Source: JAICWP01 sp035252015 (GTDB lineage Bacteria > Acidobacteriota > Terriglobia > Terriglobales > Acidobacteriaceae). Taken from it: 42,246 bases of DNA. The notes beneath the pieces were generated by a model. It saw nothing but the letters and a program-made list of their open reading frames with translations, searched no databases and was not told the DNA's origin. The stretch spans positions 1 through 42,246 of the forward strand of contig DATFDP010000148.1 of assembly GCA_035252015.1 (NCBI GenBank), read 5' to 3'. Position numbers and translations under genes: made by a program. Positions within the stretch are counted from its first letter, which is position 1; the number at the start of each line of letters is the position of its first letter. Positions 1 through 8,673 of this stretch are shown piece after piece.

Positions 1-776
1 AGACCGGGGCGCTGGGAGACGTCACCAAAGTTGAAATTGTATGGAATTATCACGGCCCCAGGTGGAGGGGGCGACCGGAGTCAAAGCAGGTGCGCGAGCA
101 AGATACCGACTGGCGCAAATGGCTGTTGACCAAACCTTATCGTCCTTTCGATCCGCAGATTTACTGCGAATTTCGCCTGTACAAGGAATTTTCCAGCGGA
201 ATTCCCGACCAGTGGATGAGCCATGCGACCGACCTGGTGCATTGGTTCATGGACGACAATTTCCCTCGATCCGTGGTGGCACACGGCGGCATTCTCGCGT
301 GGCACGATGGCCGGGAGAATCCTGATACATTCCAGGCGCTGCTGGAGTATCCCAAGGGGTTTCTGGTGAGCTATTCCACCAGCTTTGGCAACGATGCTCC
401 TTCGTTCACCCGCTACATGGGGAAAAAGGCAACGCTCTTCAATCACGGCGGAGAAGGCAGCCCGCGCTACAGCCTGGTGGAAGAGAAAGGAAATCACGAA
501 GACAATCCGGATATAGACAAGCAGCGGGCGTCGAAAGACATTCTCCCGCCCGGCGAAACCAAGCTGCCGCCCATGGGCATGGGCGACCTGACGCTGGAGC
601 ACACGGCCAACTGGTTCGAGTGCATGCGCTCCCGCCAACAGCCGCATTGCACGGTGGACAATGGCCTTTCACATTCTGTCGCCTGTATCATGGCTGCCGA
701 GGCCTATTGGTCAGGCAAGAAGCAGTACTGGAATGCAGCGACAGAGGAGATTCAGGACTATCCTGTGGAAGCGTGA
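1..776 (+). CDS. Gfo/Idh/MocA family oxidoreductase, C-terminal part (5' truncated)
   Basis: The reading frame is already open at base 3 and runs to TGA at 774-776, so the gene enters from outside the window and lacks its N-terminal Rossmann domain. About 257 residues are visible. They resemble the C-terminal alpha/beta domain of Gfo/Idh/MocA NAD(P)-dependent sugar dehydrogenases: a segment with SHATDLVHWF, where the family places substrate-facing His/Asp residues, then a strand-rich part and the ending LSHSVACIMAAEAYWSGKK, typical of the last helix. In-frame GTG 90 is internal, because homologous-looking sequence continues upstream of it. The exact substrate cannot be told. The neighbouring TonB-type receptor and amidohydrolase fit a carbohydrate or aromatic catabolic setting, but this is inference. 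Family confidence is high, substrate unknown. Confidence 0.85.
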   Translation, partial: TGALGDVTKVEIVWNYHGPRWRGRPESKQVREQDTDWRKWLLTKPYRPFDPQIYCEFRLYKEFSSGIPDQWMSHATDLVHWFMDDNFPRSVVAHGGILAWHDGRENPDTFQALLEYPKGFLVSYSTSFGNDAPSFTRYMGKKATLFNHGGEGSPRYSLVEEKGNHEDNPDIDKQRASKDILPPGETKLPPMGMGDLTLEHTANWFECMRSRQQPHCTVDNGLSHSVACIMAAEAYWSGKKQYWNAATEEIQDYPVEA

Positions 777-802
777 ACCCTAAGAAGACGTGCACGGAAA
801 AT

Positions 803-840
803 AGGAGGAGTTGCAGCTATGGAGCTGCGCTCCTCCTTTA
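803..840. terminator. Strong hairpin between convergent genes, probable bidirectional terminator
   Basis: An 8-bp outer stem (803-810 with 830-837) and a 6-bp inner stem (813-818 with 823-828) enclose the loop ATGG. A T-rich tail follows on the plus strand (TTTAGTTT) and TATTTTCC follows on the minus strand. It lies between the end of the oxidoreductase and the end of the minus-strand receptor gene, so it can serve both. Confidence 0.75.
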
Positions 841-888
841 GTTTGTCCTAAGTTCTACGAAACCACAACCATTTCAATTCCCTTTCGC

Positions 889-3800
889 CTACCAAATAAA
901 CTTCAAAGCAAACTGAAGCTGGCGGTTGGCGGCGGCGGTGCTGTTGATAGTGTTGAAGTCCCCAATCTGGCTGATATCGACCGGGCCGACAGGGAACCTG
1001 CCGGTGGGATCGTATTGTGGATACGCATCCACAAATGGGGTGGGCATAGAAAGGAGCGGGTGATTCAAAAAATTAAAGGCTTCGAACCGGAACTGCACGT
1101 TTACGCGCTCCGAAATGGCCGTCGTCTTCATGGCACTGAAGTCCAAGCTGGCGAATCGGGGACCGCGCAGAACGCCGCGGCGGGCGCTGCCAAATACCTC
1201 TGAATCGGTCGGCAAAGCAAAAGCGGACAGGTTCCACCAGTTCAAGAAGTTCTTGGGGCCACCGTTGGGATCGCCAACCAGGTCGCAGTAGTCCTGCTCG
1301 AAACCAACATTGTTGACGGCAGCATCGCTAGCCGTGAGACAGGAGGCCGAAAAACCACTGCGGATGAAGCTGATGCCACCGATCTGCCAGCCACCCAATA
1401 GCTTTTCTACTGGGCCAGACCAACCAGCGCCCCAGCGCTGGCCCTTGCCGAAGGGAAGCTGGTAGAGAGCGCTATTGACCCAGTTGATCTTGGCATCGAA
1501 GGCGGAAGGACCGTAGTCCAGCTTGAAATCATAAACGTGAGGCGTAGACATGCCGTTCCCGCCATCCCGAGTTCCTGAGGCGGTGTCCAGGCTCTTGGAC
1601 CAGGTGAATGAACTCAGGAATGAGAAACCGCCCGAGAACCTTTTCTCGGCTCTCGCCTGCAGCGCGTTATAGTTGGCCGAGGTTTCATTGGTGAAGAGAT
1701 TGTAGAAGTTGGCGAGAGAGGCGTAGCGACTCGGCAGGTATGCGACCGGCTGCAGCACTCTATCACCCTGCATCACGGGATAGGTCTGGTTCAGGTCAAG
1801 CAGGTGAGGCAAGTGGGTGGAGGCCGAACCTACGTAACCGAGTTCCAGAACCAGATCCTTCGCCAGTTCCTGCTGGACGCCCACGCTCCACTGCTGAATG
1901 CGGGGAGTCTTCAGGTGCGGATCCACAGTAAACATGGAGGGCTGAATAATGGTCTGGGAAGTGTTATTGAAGATCTGATCCACCACAGACAATTTGGCCT
2001 TGCGGATGAACTTGGCGGAACGCGGAGCGTTGCGGGCAAAGTCAAACCAAGGGTCAGCATTCATGGGAGAATAGAAAATCCCTGCTCCGCCGCGGACCAC
2101 CGTCTTCCCCTTGCCGAATGCCGGCGACCAGGAGAACCCAAAGCGTGGCGCTATGTTCGTCCGGTCAGTAAACACCAAGTTGTGGCCCAAGCGGTTATCA
2201 CGGACGTAAGGCAAATAGGTTGGTGAATTGGGATTGGAGTCAAAGGTGACGGGAGGAAAGCCAGCGTAGGGATCGCCGCTTCCAGGCCTTACGACGACGG
2301 GTATCGGCCCGCTGAAGTCCACGTTCACCATGGCGTCGTCGCCGTCATGCCAGAAGGGCGCCAAATCATAACGCACGCCGAAGTTCAAGGTTAGATTGTG
2401 CTTGAGTTTGAAATCGTCCTGGGCATAGTAGGCCTGCGTCCAGCGGAAGAGATGCACATGGGAATCGCCGCTGGCTACTTCCGAATCGTTGCTGATGCCC
2501 AGCAGCATGGAAGCCACTGACAACCCCCCAGTCCCATCCAAAGCCGCCGTAGCCGCTGCAGGAAAAATGAACGCCCCGCGGGCAATGTTGTGCGACAACA
2601 GGTTGAGATTTTCGTGGCGGAGGTTTGCGCCCACCTTGATGATGTGCTGTCCTTTGATCACAGAAAAATCGTCGCCAAATTCGTAGCTAGCCTGCACTTT
2701 CTGCAAGGGATGGCCGAACGCGTCTTCGCCAAGGTCAAGGAAATTATCACCGTCACCGGTGAAGCTGGGAGTGCCAAAATCAATGGGATCATTGGAAGCG
2801 CCTGGAATACCAAGTGCGGCAACGACGTTGGTAGTACCGGCCAATGGACCGACTCGGCTAGAGTTCACGCGCAACCAGCTCACCCTGGCCTCATTTATTT
2901 TGGTGTTACTGATCGTCCAAGAATGATGCAGGGTAAGGTTCTGCGTCTTCACGGCCTCAACGAGCTGCCGGACTGATTGTACATTGTTGTTGGTATTGTC
3001 CTCCCGGCCCCAGGAATATCTGCCCCATATGCTGGTCTTCGGGGTAAGGACGTAATCCAGGCGTCCCGCGGCTTGGTCGAAGTCGGTCGGCAGGCCTACA
3101 ACTCCAGTGAGGTTGTTTACTAAACCGGAGCGGTTTGCCGTTGGAGTGTATTGTGAATTGGCGAGAAACTTTGCCGTAGGACCATTCCAACACGCTTGCG
3201 GGATAGTGTTGTTAGGCCAGGGAACGTCGGTATTCGGGTTGGGATTGAAGCATCCCGCGGGCAGGGTGTTGCCAGAGATAAAATTCGTCAGATGCGGCAT
3301 GAAGATCGGGATGCCATACTCGGAAAAATTGCCATTGCGGGCGTTCGCCGTGGGCACAGTAGCGACCTCGGTGGAATTGGTGCGGTCGCGCAGGCCTTCG
3401 TAACTGCTGAAAAAGAACAGCTTGTTTGTCAGGATCTTCCCGCCCGCCGTTCCGCCGAACTGGTTGCGCCGAAAAGGCGGTTTGGGTGCATTGGGAGTGC
3501 CGGCGTTGATATCGTTGAAAAAGTCCTTCGCGTCCAGGGCATCGTTCCTCAGGAAGTCGTAGGCGGTGCCGTGAAAGGCATTTGTGCCGCCTTTGGTAAC
3601 GGCATTTAACTGTGCAGCGCCACGGCCGAACTCGGCGGTGTAGGAATTGGTTTGCACCTTAAATTCCTGAATTTCATCAATGGAAGGCAACGTCCCAAAG
3701 GTGTTGAAGTCCGGCGAAGTGTTAGTAGCGCCGTTTAAAAGAAAATTCGTGTCCTGAGCTCGTGCCCCACCCAGAGAATATTGGTCACTAACTCGCCGGC

Positions 3801-4362
3801 CCACATCGCGCACTTCCTGAAAGGCGGTGTTGCCGTCTTTGGTAAAAGTCACGCCCGGCCCGAGAGTGGCCAAATCCAGGAAGTTGCGGCCGTTCAGCGG
3901 AAGATCTGCAACGTGCTTGTTGTCAATCACCTGACCGACGGTACTCGACTCTGTATCGAGCAGCGGCGCCTCGCCGACTGTGGTCACCGTTTGCGTCACC
4001 TGGCCAACACGCATGGTGACGTCCACGCGAGCCCTCTGGTCAACCTGCAGCTCAAAGGGCTGAATCACAGCGGTCTGGAAACTTTCGTGCTTTACCGTTA
4101 CAGAATAGTGCCCTGGGCGGAGGCCAGTGACGACGTACGCGCCTGTATCGGTTGTGCGCGTAGCATGTGGAACGTTGCGGTCTACATCGGTGACGATGAC
4201 GTTGGCACCTGCGACCACAGCGCCGCTGGGGTCGTAAACCAGACCGGTTATGCTGCCAGTCCCGATCTGTGCCCAGACCATAACAGGCAGCAGCAGAATC
4301 GTCAGCAGAGATGCGGGGTGAAGCAGAGTTCGTGCAACGTGGATTGCCTTAGTTCTCGACAT
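889..4362 (-). CDS. TonB-dependent receptor-like outer membrane protein with N-terminal carboxypeptidase-regulatory-like domain
   Basis: A 1,157-residue protein. ATG at 4362 is chosen because GGAGG (4371-4375 on the complement) sits 8 nt upstream; the longer GTG start at 4377 would consume that ribosome site. A signal peptide with a hydrophobic core (LLTILLLPVMVWA) is followed by a carboxypeptidase-regulatory-like beta sandwich (about residues 35-115, TGLVYDPSGAVVAGANV) and then a plug-like region with LPLNGRNFLDLATLGPGV. A very long beta-barrel region ends in LQFALKFIW, an outer-membrane C-terminal signature. This architecture is greatly expanded in Acidobacteriota and is assigned to uptake of large or complex substrates, usually on general grounds only. 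No TonB box is obvious. No exbBD/tonB lies nearby. The substrate is unknown. Confidence 0.9.
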   Translation of the reverse strand: MSRTKAIHVARTLLHPASLLTILLLPVMVWAQIGTGSITGLVYDPSGAVVAGANVIVTDVDRNVPHATRTTDTGAYVVTGLRPGHYSVTVKHESFQTAVIQPFELQVDQRARVDVTMRVGQVTQTVTTVGEAPLLDTESSTVGQVIDNKHVADLPLNGRNFLDLATLGPGVTFTKDGNTAFQEVRDVGRRVSDQYSLGGARAQDTNFLLNGATNTSPDFNTFGTLPSIDEIQEFKVQTNSYTAEFGRGAAQLNAVTKGGTNAFHGTAYDFLRNDALDAKDFFNDINAGTPNAPKPPFRRNQFGGTAGGKILTNKLFFFSSYEGLRDRTNSTEVATVPTANARNGNFSEYGIPIFMPHLTNFISGNTLPAGCFNPNPNTDVPWPNNTIPQACWNGPTAKFLANSQYTPTANRSGLVNNLTGVVGLPTDFDQAAGRLDYVLTPKTSIWGRYSWGREDNTNNNVQSVRQLVEAVKTQNLTLHHSWTISNTKINEARVSWLRVNSSRVGPLAGTTNVVAALGIPGASNDPIDFGTPSFTGDGDNFLDLGEDAFGHPLQKVQASYEFGDDFSVIKGQHIIKVGANLRHENLNLLSHNIARGAFIFPAAATAALDGTGGLSVASMLLGISNDSEVASGDSHVHLFRWTQAYYAQDDFKLKHNLTLNFGVRYDLAPFWHDGDDAMVNVDFSGPIPVVVRPGSGDPYAGFPPVTFDSNPNSPTYLPYVRDNRLGHNLVFTDRTNIAPRFGFSWSPAFGKGKTVVRGGAGIFYSPMNADPWFDFARNAPRSAKFIRKAKLSVVDQIFNNTSQTIIQPSMFTVDPHLKTPRIQQWSVGVQQELAKDLVLELGYVGSASTHLPHLLDLNQTYPVMQGDRVLQPVAYLPSRYASLANFYNLFTNETSANYNALQARAEKRFSGGFSFLSSFTWSKSLDTASGTRDGGNGMSTPHVYDFKLDYGPSAFDAKINWVNSALYQLPFGKGQRWGAGWSGPVEKLLGGWQIGGISFIRSGFSASCLTASDAAVNNVGFEQDYCDLVGDPNGGPKNFLNWWNLSAFALPTDSEVFGSARRGVLRGPRFASLDFSAMKTTAISERVNVQFRFEAFNFLNHPLLSMPTPFVDAYPQYDPTGRFPVGPVDISQIGDFNTINSTAAANRQLQFALKFIW

Positions 4363-4453
4363 GGGAAAGTCCTCCACGGCAGAGGCCGGCTTGCGTCAAA
4401 ATATCCCCGGGGGTCGAGCGTCGGATCGGAAACTACCTATGGGGTGCGTGTGC

Positions 4454-4482
4454 TTCTAACACGTCTATTTGAGCAATGTCAA
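4454..4482 (-). promoter_or_regulatory. Candidate sigma70-type promoter for the TonB-type receptor gene
   Basis: On the minus strand a perfect -35 TTGACA (4482-4477) is separated by 17 bp from TTAGAA (4459-4454). It lies about 90 bp upstream of the chosen ATG at 4362. The -10 match is mediocre. Confidence 0.45.
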
Positions 4483-4579
4483 GAAGTTTGCAGATTCCAG
4501 TTAGCTGGGCAAACAACGCGCACAAATGTGAGATGAGTGTGTCACCAATTCGGGATCAACACTGCAATTGTGAATACGT

Positions 4580-5521
4580 TCAGACTCGAAGGATCTGCGC
4601 CAGCGTCCCACCCAGGATCATTTGCTGGGTGCTGGCGGGGACATCGCAGGCCTTAAAAAAAGCTCGGTACTGGATCACCACCGTCTCAATCCCGTCGAGG
4701 CCGGCGTCCGACCCGAACACCAGCTTTATGTAGGCGCTCGGGTCATTGGCCGGGGTGGCCGTTTTCCATTCGCCCTGTCCGGACCACCAGAAGATCTTCT
4801 TGAAGTCATCAAGGCGAGCGCTCATTTTGGTGAGGGTGGAGCCGCTCAGGTCGAAAAAGATGTTCGGATTCCAACGCGCGACTTCCGCCGCCCACTCATA
4901 TTCTGGGTTGCCGCAATGGGCGCCAATTACCGTGAGTTTCGGAAACCGGCGGGCAACTTCCTCGAGGTGAAACGCGCGCATGCGGTAGGAAGCGACGTCC
5001 TCTGGCTGGTCAATATTCCGGCGGAGAACGATGCCAGTGTGGAACATCAGCACCCAGCCATACTGGTTGGCGAGTTCGTACACCGATTGGTAGGGAGGGT
5101 CCGTGTAAGGCTTCTTCACGAATTCCAGTTCACCCAGACCACGGTATCCGAGTGTGTGAAAATCCTTCACTTGCGCCAGAACATCCGGTGCGTCCAGGTC
5201 CACAAAGCCAAAGGGAACTATCTGCCGAGGATAGCGCTTGGCGGCTTCCGCCACCTGCAACCGCTGAGAGTAAGGTGTCAGCAAGCAGGCCGTAAGATTC
5301 ATCCGGTCCGCCACCTTCAGCAGATCGCGAATGAAATTGGGATTGTTTTCTTCGAAGTGAACATGAATGTCTACAATGCGAGTATCCTTAGCAGGGGCTG
5401 TGGAATCTTCTTCGAAAGAAAGGGCCTCAGCCGCAGAGCCGCCCAGAGTTTGCAGGGGAAGTGCCGTGGCCGCCGCGGTTACTGTTTTTAAGAAGCCTCG
5501 GCGGGAGAATTGAGCGCACAT
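4580..5521 (-). CDS. Tat-exported amidohydrolase (TIM-barrel metal-dependent hydrolase, amidohydro-rel family 2)
   Basis: A 313-residue protein starting at ATG 5521 with GGAGG 4 nt upstream. Residues 6-12 read SRRGFLK, a textbook twin-arginine motif, followed by an Ala-rich stretch, so export in folded form is likely. The mature part opens with D51-I-H53-V-H55, the strand-1 metal-binding HxH of the amidohydrolase superfamily. A later IGAHCGNPEYEW segment carries a conserved His and FGSDAGLDG carries the strand-8 Asp. Family-2 members include ACMSD-type decarboxylases and lactonases; which reaction occurs here cannot be decided. It is codirectional with the receptor gene downstream (218 bp gap), so it may act on imported material. 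Confidence 0.85.
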   Translation of the reverse strand: MCAQFSRRGFLKTVTAAATALPLQTLGGSAAEALSFEEDSTAPAKDTRIVDIHVHFEENNPNFIRDLLKVADRMNLTACLLTPYSQRLQVAEAAKRYPRQIVPFGFVDLDAPDVLAQVKDFHTLGYRGLGELEFVKKPYTDPPYQSVYELANQYGWVLMFHTGIVLRRNIDQPEDVASYRMRAFHLEEVARRFPKLTVIGAHCGNPEYEWAAEVARWNPNIFFDLSGSTLTKMSARLDDFKKIFWWSGQGEWKTATPANDPSAYIKLVFGSDAGLDGIETVVIQYRAFFKACDVPASTQQMILGGTLAQILRV

Positions 5522-5690
5522 AGGTCCTCCGCCAGAAAAAGATACTCCAACGAATGAGCGTCACAATTAAGAATCGCCGACTCCGGTATCAAGCTGATCC
5601 CGCCCGCATCTGAATTTGTCATCAATGATGTCGACTTACAGCAAATCTGGGGAAACCGCGGACGCCTGCCGAGAAATTCCGAGGGTTGGA

Positions 5691-5767
5691 TGGTAGGCAC
5701 GTGGGGACTCGAACCCCAGACCTCTACCGTGTCAAGGTAGCGCTCTAACCAACTGAGCTACGCGCCT
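5691..5767 (-). tRNA. tRNA-Val (anticodon GAC)
   Basis: Read on the minus strand from 5767, a full cloverleaf of 77 nt can be drawn: acceptor AGGCGCG pairing with CGTGCCT (one G-U), D arm GCTC/GAGC, anticodon stem CTACC/GGTAG around loop TTGACAC (anticodon GAC), T arm TGGGG/CCCCA with TTCGAGT, discriminator A and an encoded CCA at 5693-5691. A -10-like TAAAAT lies just upstream (complement of 5779-5784). Confidence 0.97.
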
Positions 5768-6106
5768 ACACCACACATATTTTAGCAAAACAGATCACTC
5801 TTTAGCAGACTTGGGCAGCGGCACATACAAGCAACCGTAGGGCCGATTATTCGAGCTCGTTGAAACTTTCCTCAGGCTCTACTCTGCTCGAACCAGTGGC
5901 CAAATTTTGCTCATGTGCGGTTTTCCTTCATTGGAGTCATTGCCCTGCCGGGATTCGTCTGCGCGGCGATAAGAGAGCAAGTCAGCGCCAGTCGGGTCAC
6001 ACGCAGCAGTTGTCCAGTCCACAATCACAGTGATTCTTTCGAAGGAGTTGCAAACTGCGTCCCAGACGCAGAAAATCGCTGTGTGGAGCAGATATCCAGG
6101 ACGGTT
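5768..6106. other. Intergenic region, 339 bp
   Basis: Apart from the tRNA-Val promoter-like TAAAAT near 5779-5784, nothing convincing is seen. An open frame continues upstream of ATG 6107 to 5915, but its composition is irregular and it has no ribosome site. It is probably leader sequence. Confidence 0.4.
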
Positions 6107-6454
6107 ATGAGGGCAGACGTCGCTCAGGAACCTTTTTACGCCGGCGCCATGGTGCTGCTGGCGCTGGGCGATCCGCGGGAGAAATTCTGGGGTCAGTTGC
6201 TGGCCCTGAGTGAAGCCGGCATTAGCCTTCGCGGCATTGATCTGGAATCGTTCGACGACTCCGCCGCCATGATCAAAGCTGGTGAACCCTTTACTCCGGC
6301 CACGGTTTTCTTTCCGATGCACCGCGTAGAACGGATGGAACTCGACGTACATGCGGGTGGCTTACCCTCCATATGTGAGCGCTTCCGGGTTCAGACTGGG
6401 CGCGATCCCGTGCGCCTTTTCGGAGATGCCGCCCCTCCGGGAGAACAGGAGTGA
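6107..6454 (+). CDS. Small conserved-looking protein of unknown function, translationally coupled to a CDP-alcohol phosphatidyltransferase
   Basis: A 115-residue protein. ATG 6107 is chosen over the longer upstream frame because AGGA lies 5 nt before it, and the sequence from there (MRADVAQEPFYAGAMVLLAL) is compact and protein-like. There is no signal peptide and no membrane segment. The order of strands and helices suggested by the sequence (hydrophobic MVLLAL, amphipathic helix, ISLRGIDLESF, TVFFPMHRVERMELD) would fit a small alpha/beta or Sm-like beta fold, but I recognise no family. Its stop overlaps the next start by 4 nt (GTGA), so the two are very likely one transcript and translationally coupled. 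A role connected to phospholipid synthesis is only an inference from that coupling. Confidence 0.65.
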   Translation: MRADVAQEPFYAGAMVLLALGDPREKFWGQLLALSEAGISLRGIDLESFDDSAAMIKAGEPFTPATVFFPMHRVERMELDVHAGGLPSICERFRVQTGRDPVRLFGDAAPPGEQE

Positions 6455-7062
6455 AGCTCGGTCAATTTTTCCATCTTCCCAACCAGCTCACCCTGCTGCG
6501 CATCATCTTTCTGCCCTTCATCGTGCTCAGCCTACTGGGCAGGCACAACGAGTGGGCGCTTGGCCTGTTCGTGGCTGCTGGAATCACCGATTTCTTTGAT
6601 GGCCAACTGGCCCGCCGCCTGCACCAGCAGACCACACTGGGCCAATACCTCGACCCGATTGCGGACAAGATGCTGCTCAGCACCATGTTCCTGGTGCTTT
6701 CCCTATTGCACCGCATTCCCTGGATGTTCACGGTGGTGGTATTTGGGCGGGACATTTCCATCCTGCTGGTGAGTGCGGTGCTTTACGTCACCGCCAATCT
6801 GCGGGACTTCCGGCCCTCTGTTTTCGGCAAAGCCAATACCACTTCTCAGGTGTTGGCGGTCTTTCTGGTTCTTCTGCTGCCCGTCTACCGAGCAGAGTGG
6901 ATCGATATTGCGCTGTTTGTAGCCTTGTGGGCCACGTTCGCTTTCACCATCATCTCGGGCGTCCACTACGCGTTTCTCGGCACCCAGCGGTTGCATACGG
7001 CCCAACAGCAGCACCCCTCCGTTGGCGATCAGGCAAGCCGGAGGCCGCCAGCCGTCGACTGA
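6451..7062 (+). CDS. CDP-alcohol phosphatidyltransferase (PgsA/cardiolipin synthase-like)
   Basis: A 203-residue integral membrane enzyme starting with GTG 6451 inside the stop of the previous gene. The family signature DG-x2-AR-x8-G-x3-D-x3-D is complete: D50, G51, A54, R55, G64, D68 and D72. This is the metal and CDP-binding site that transfers a phosphatidyl group from CDP-diacylglycerol to an alcohol such as glycerol-3-phosphate. About five or six hydrophobic segments are visible (for example LLRIIFLPFIVLSLL and IALFVALWATFAFTII). Length and N-terminus (NQLTLLRI) fit phosphatidylglycerophosphate synthase (PgsA), but CLS-type and other acceptors share the motif, so the symbol is left blank. 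It is the second gene of a two-gene unit upstream of cysS. Confidence 0.9.
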   Translation: MKLGQFFHLPNQLTLLRIIFLPFIVLSLLGRHNEWALGLFVAAGITDFFDGQLARRLHQQTTLGQYLDPIADKMLLSTMFLVLSLLHRIPWMFTVVVFGRDISILLVSAVLYVTANLRDFRPSVFGKANTTSQVLAVFLVLLLPVYRAEWIDIALFVALWATFAFTIISGVHYAFLGTQRLHTAQQQHPSVGDQASRRPPAVD

Positions 7063-7131
7063 TATCGGCATTTGACCGCCTTTTGCGCGCACCCCTAAAA
7101 TCAAGTTTCACCTGAATTTGGCACCGCCACG

Positions 7132-8616
7132 ATGCCTTTGCGCCTGTTCAACACGCTTTCCGGCAAGATTGAGGAATTTAAGCCGCTCGATAATGTTACT
7201 GTGCGCATGTACGCCTGCGGGCCCACGGTTTACGATTACGGCCACATCGGCAACTTTCGCACTTTCGTTGCGGTTGATGTGCTGCATCGTTTTCTGCGCC
7301 AGGACGGCTACCCGTTGCGCCATGTCATGAACATTACAGACGTGGACGACAAGATCATTCGCAACTCCGCTAAGGCCGGCATCAGCGTTCGCGACTACAC
7401 CCAAAAATACGAACAGGCCTTCCTGGAAGACATTGAGACTCTCAGCATTGAGCGTCCCGAACTGGTGCGTGCCACCGATCACATTCCGGAGATGGCGCGC
7501 TTCATCGCGCAATTGGAAAAGAAGGGCTACGCCTACCGCACCGATGACGGTTCCTATTACTTCCGCATCGCCAAATTCCCTGCCTATGGAAAGCTTTCCA
7601 AAAAGGATTTCTCCGGCATCGAGGTAGGCGCGCGAGTCGATGTGGATGAATATGACAAGGACAATGCCCGCGACTTCGCCCTGTGGAAGGCGCCCAAACC
7701 CGGCGAAGCGTTCTGGGAGACGGAAATCGGGCCCGGGCGGCCGGGCTGGCATATCGAGTGCTCGGTGATGTCCACCATGCTGCTAGGGCCCACCTTCGAC
7801 CTGCACGCCGGCGGCGAAGACTTGGTGTTCCCGCATCACGAGAACGAAATCGCGCAGTCAGAGGCGGAAACCGGCCAGCCGTTCGTGCGCTATTGGTTCC
7901 ATGTGCGCTTCCTGCTGGTCGAGGGTGAGAAGATGTCCAAGAGTCTGGGAAACTTCTACACCCTGCGCGACCTGGTGCTGAAGGGCCACAAGCCTTCCTC
8001 AATCCGCTTCCTGCTCGCGTCCGCACATTACCGCACACAGCTGAACTTCACGTTCGAGGCGCTCAAACAGGCCGCCAATTCGGTCGAGCGCTTGCGCAAC
8101 TTCGAAACGCGCCTTAAAACGGACCGCTTTCCACAAGGGCCCGAGGGTGCGATTGGAGAATTGGCTCGCGAAACCATGGACAACATCCGCGCTGCACTGG
8201 AAGACGATTTGAACACACCGCAAGCGCTGGGCGCACTGTTTGAGATGGTGCGCCAAGCCAATGCCGCGGCTGATGCCGGCCAAGCCACAAGAGACGATGT
8301 TCCGCCTCTGATGCAGGCATTGCGGCAGTTTGAAGAAATCTTTGCCGTGCTGCGTGACGACGACGCTGTTCGAATGCGTCGTGTCCTCGATTGGGCCAAG
8401 GCGGAAGGCAAGCTGGAGCAAGCGGCGAAGGAACTGGTGGAGATTGCCGGCTCCAATGGCCTGCCTGATGAGCAGGTAGACGCCCTGGTCGCCGAGCACG
8501 AGCGTGCCCGCAAAGCCCGAGATTTCATTAGATCCGACGCCATTCGAGCGCAACTTGCCCAGGCAGGCATTGTGGTGGAAAACACCAAGCAGGGTGTGCG
8601 CTGGAAAAGAAAGTAG
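7132..8616 (+). CDS. cysS: Cysteinyl-tRNA synthetase
   Basis: A 494-residue class I aminoacyl-tRNA synthetase that charges tRNA-Cys in the cytoplasm. The HIGH-type signature is H38-I-G-N41 and the KMSKS loop is at 267-271. The four zinc ligands that discriminate cysteine in the E. coli enzyme are present at C29, C210, H235 and E239, essentially the same numbering plus one. The C-terminal helical anticodon-binding domain ends in a Lys/Arg-rich tail (GVRWKRK). The start at ATG 7132 gives the canonical MPLRLFNTL opening, although the ribosome site upstream is weak. It lies 69 bp after the phosphatidyltransferase gene and converges on proC. Confidence 0.97.
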   Translation: MPLRLFNTLSGKIEEFKPLDNVTVRMYACGPTVYDYGHIGNFRTFVAVDVLHRFLRQDGYPLRHVMNITDVDDKIIRNSAKAGISVRDYTQKYEQAFLEDIETLSIERPELVRATDHIPEMARFIAQLEKKGYAYRTDDGSYYFRIAKFPAYGKLSKKDFSGIEVGARVDVDEYDKDNARDFALWKAPKPGEAFWETEIGPGRPGWHIECSVMSTMLLGPTFDLHAGGEDLVFPHHENEIAQSEAETGQPFVRYWFHVRFLLVEGEKMSKSLGNFYTLRDLVLKGHKPSSIRFLLASAHYRTQLNFTFEALKQAANSVERLRNFETRLKTDRFPQGPEGAIGELARETMDNIRAALEDDLNTPQALGALFEMVRQANAAADAGQATRDDVPPLMQALRQFEEIFAVLRDDDAVRMRRVLDWAKAEGKLEQAAKELVEIAGSNGLPDEQVDALVAEHERARKARDFIRSDAIRAQLAQAGIVVENTKQGVRWKRK

Positions 8617-8673
8617 TCCCGCCTTCGGATTGGCTGCTCTTTCCCGGCCTGAGCAGGTTATCGCCGCACAGCT

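Noticed and set aside
5915..6106. Upstream extension of the small gene at 6107
   Set aside because: The extra 64 codons are of irregular composition, without ribosome site, while AGGA sits correctly before ATG 6107.
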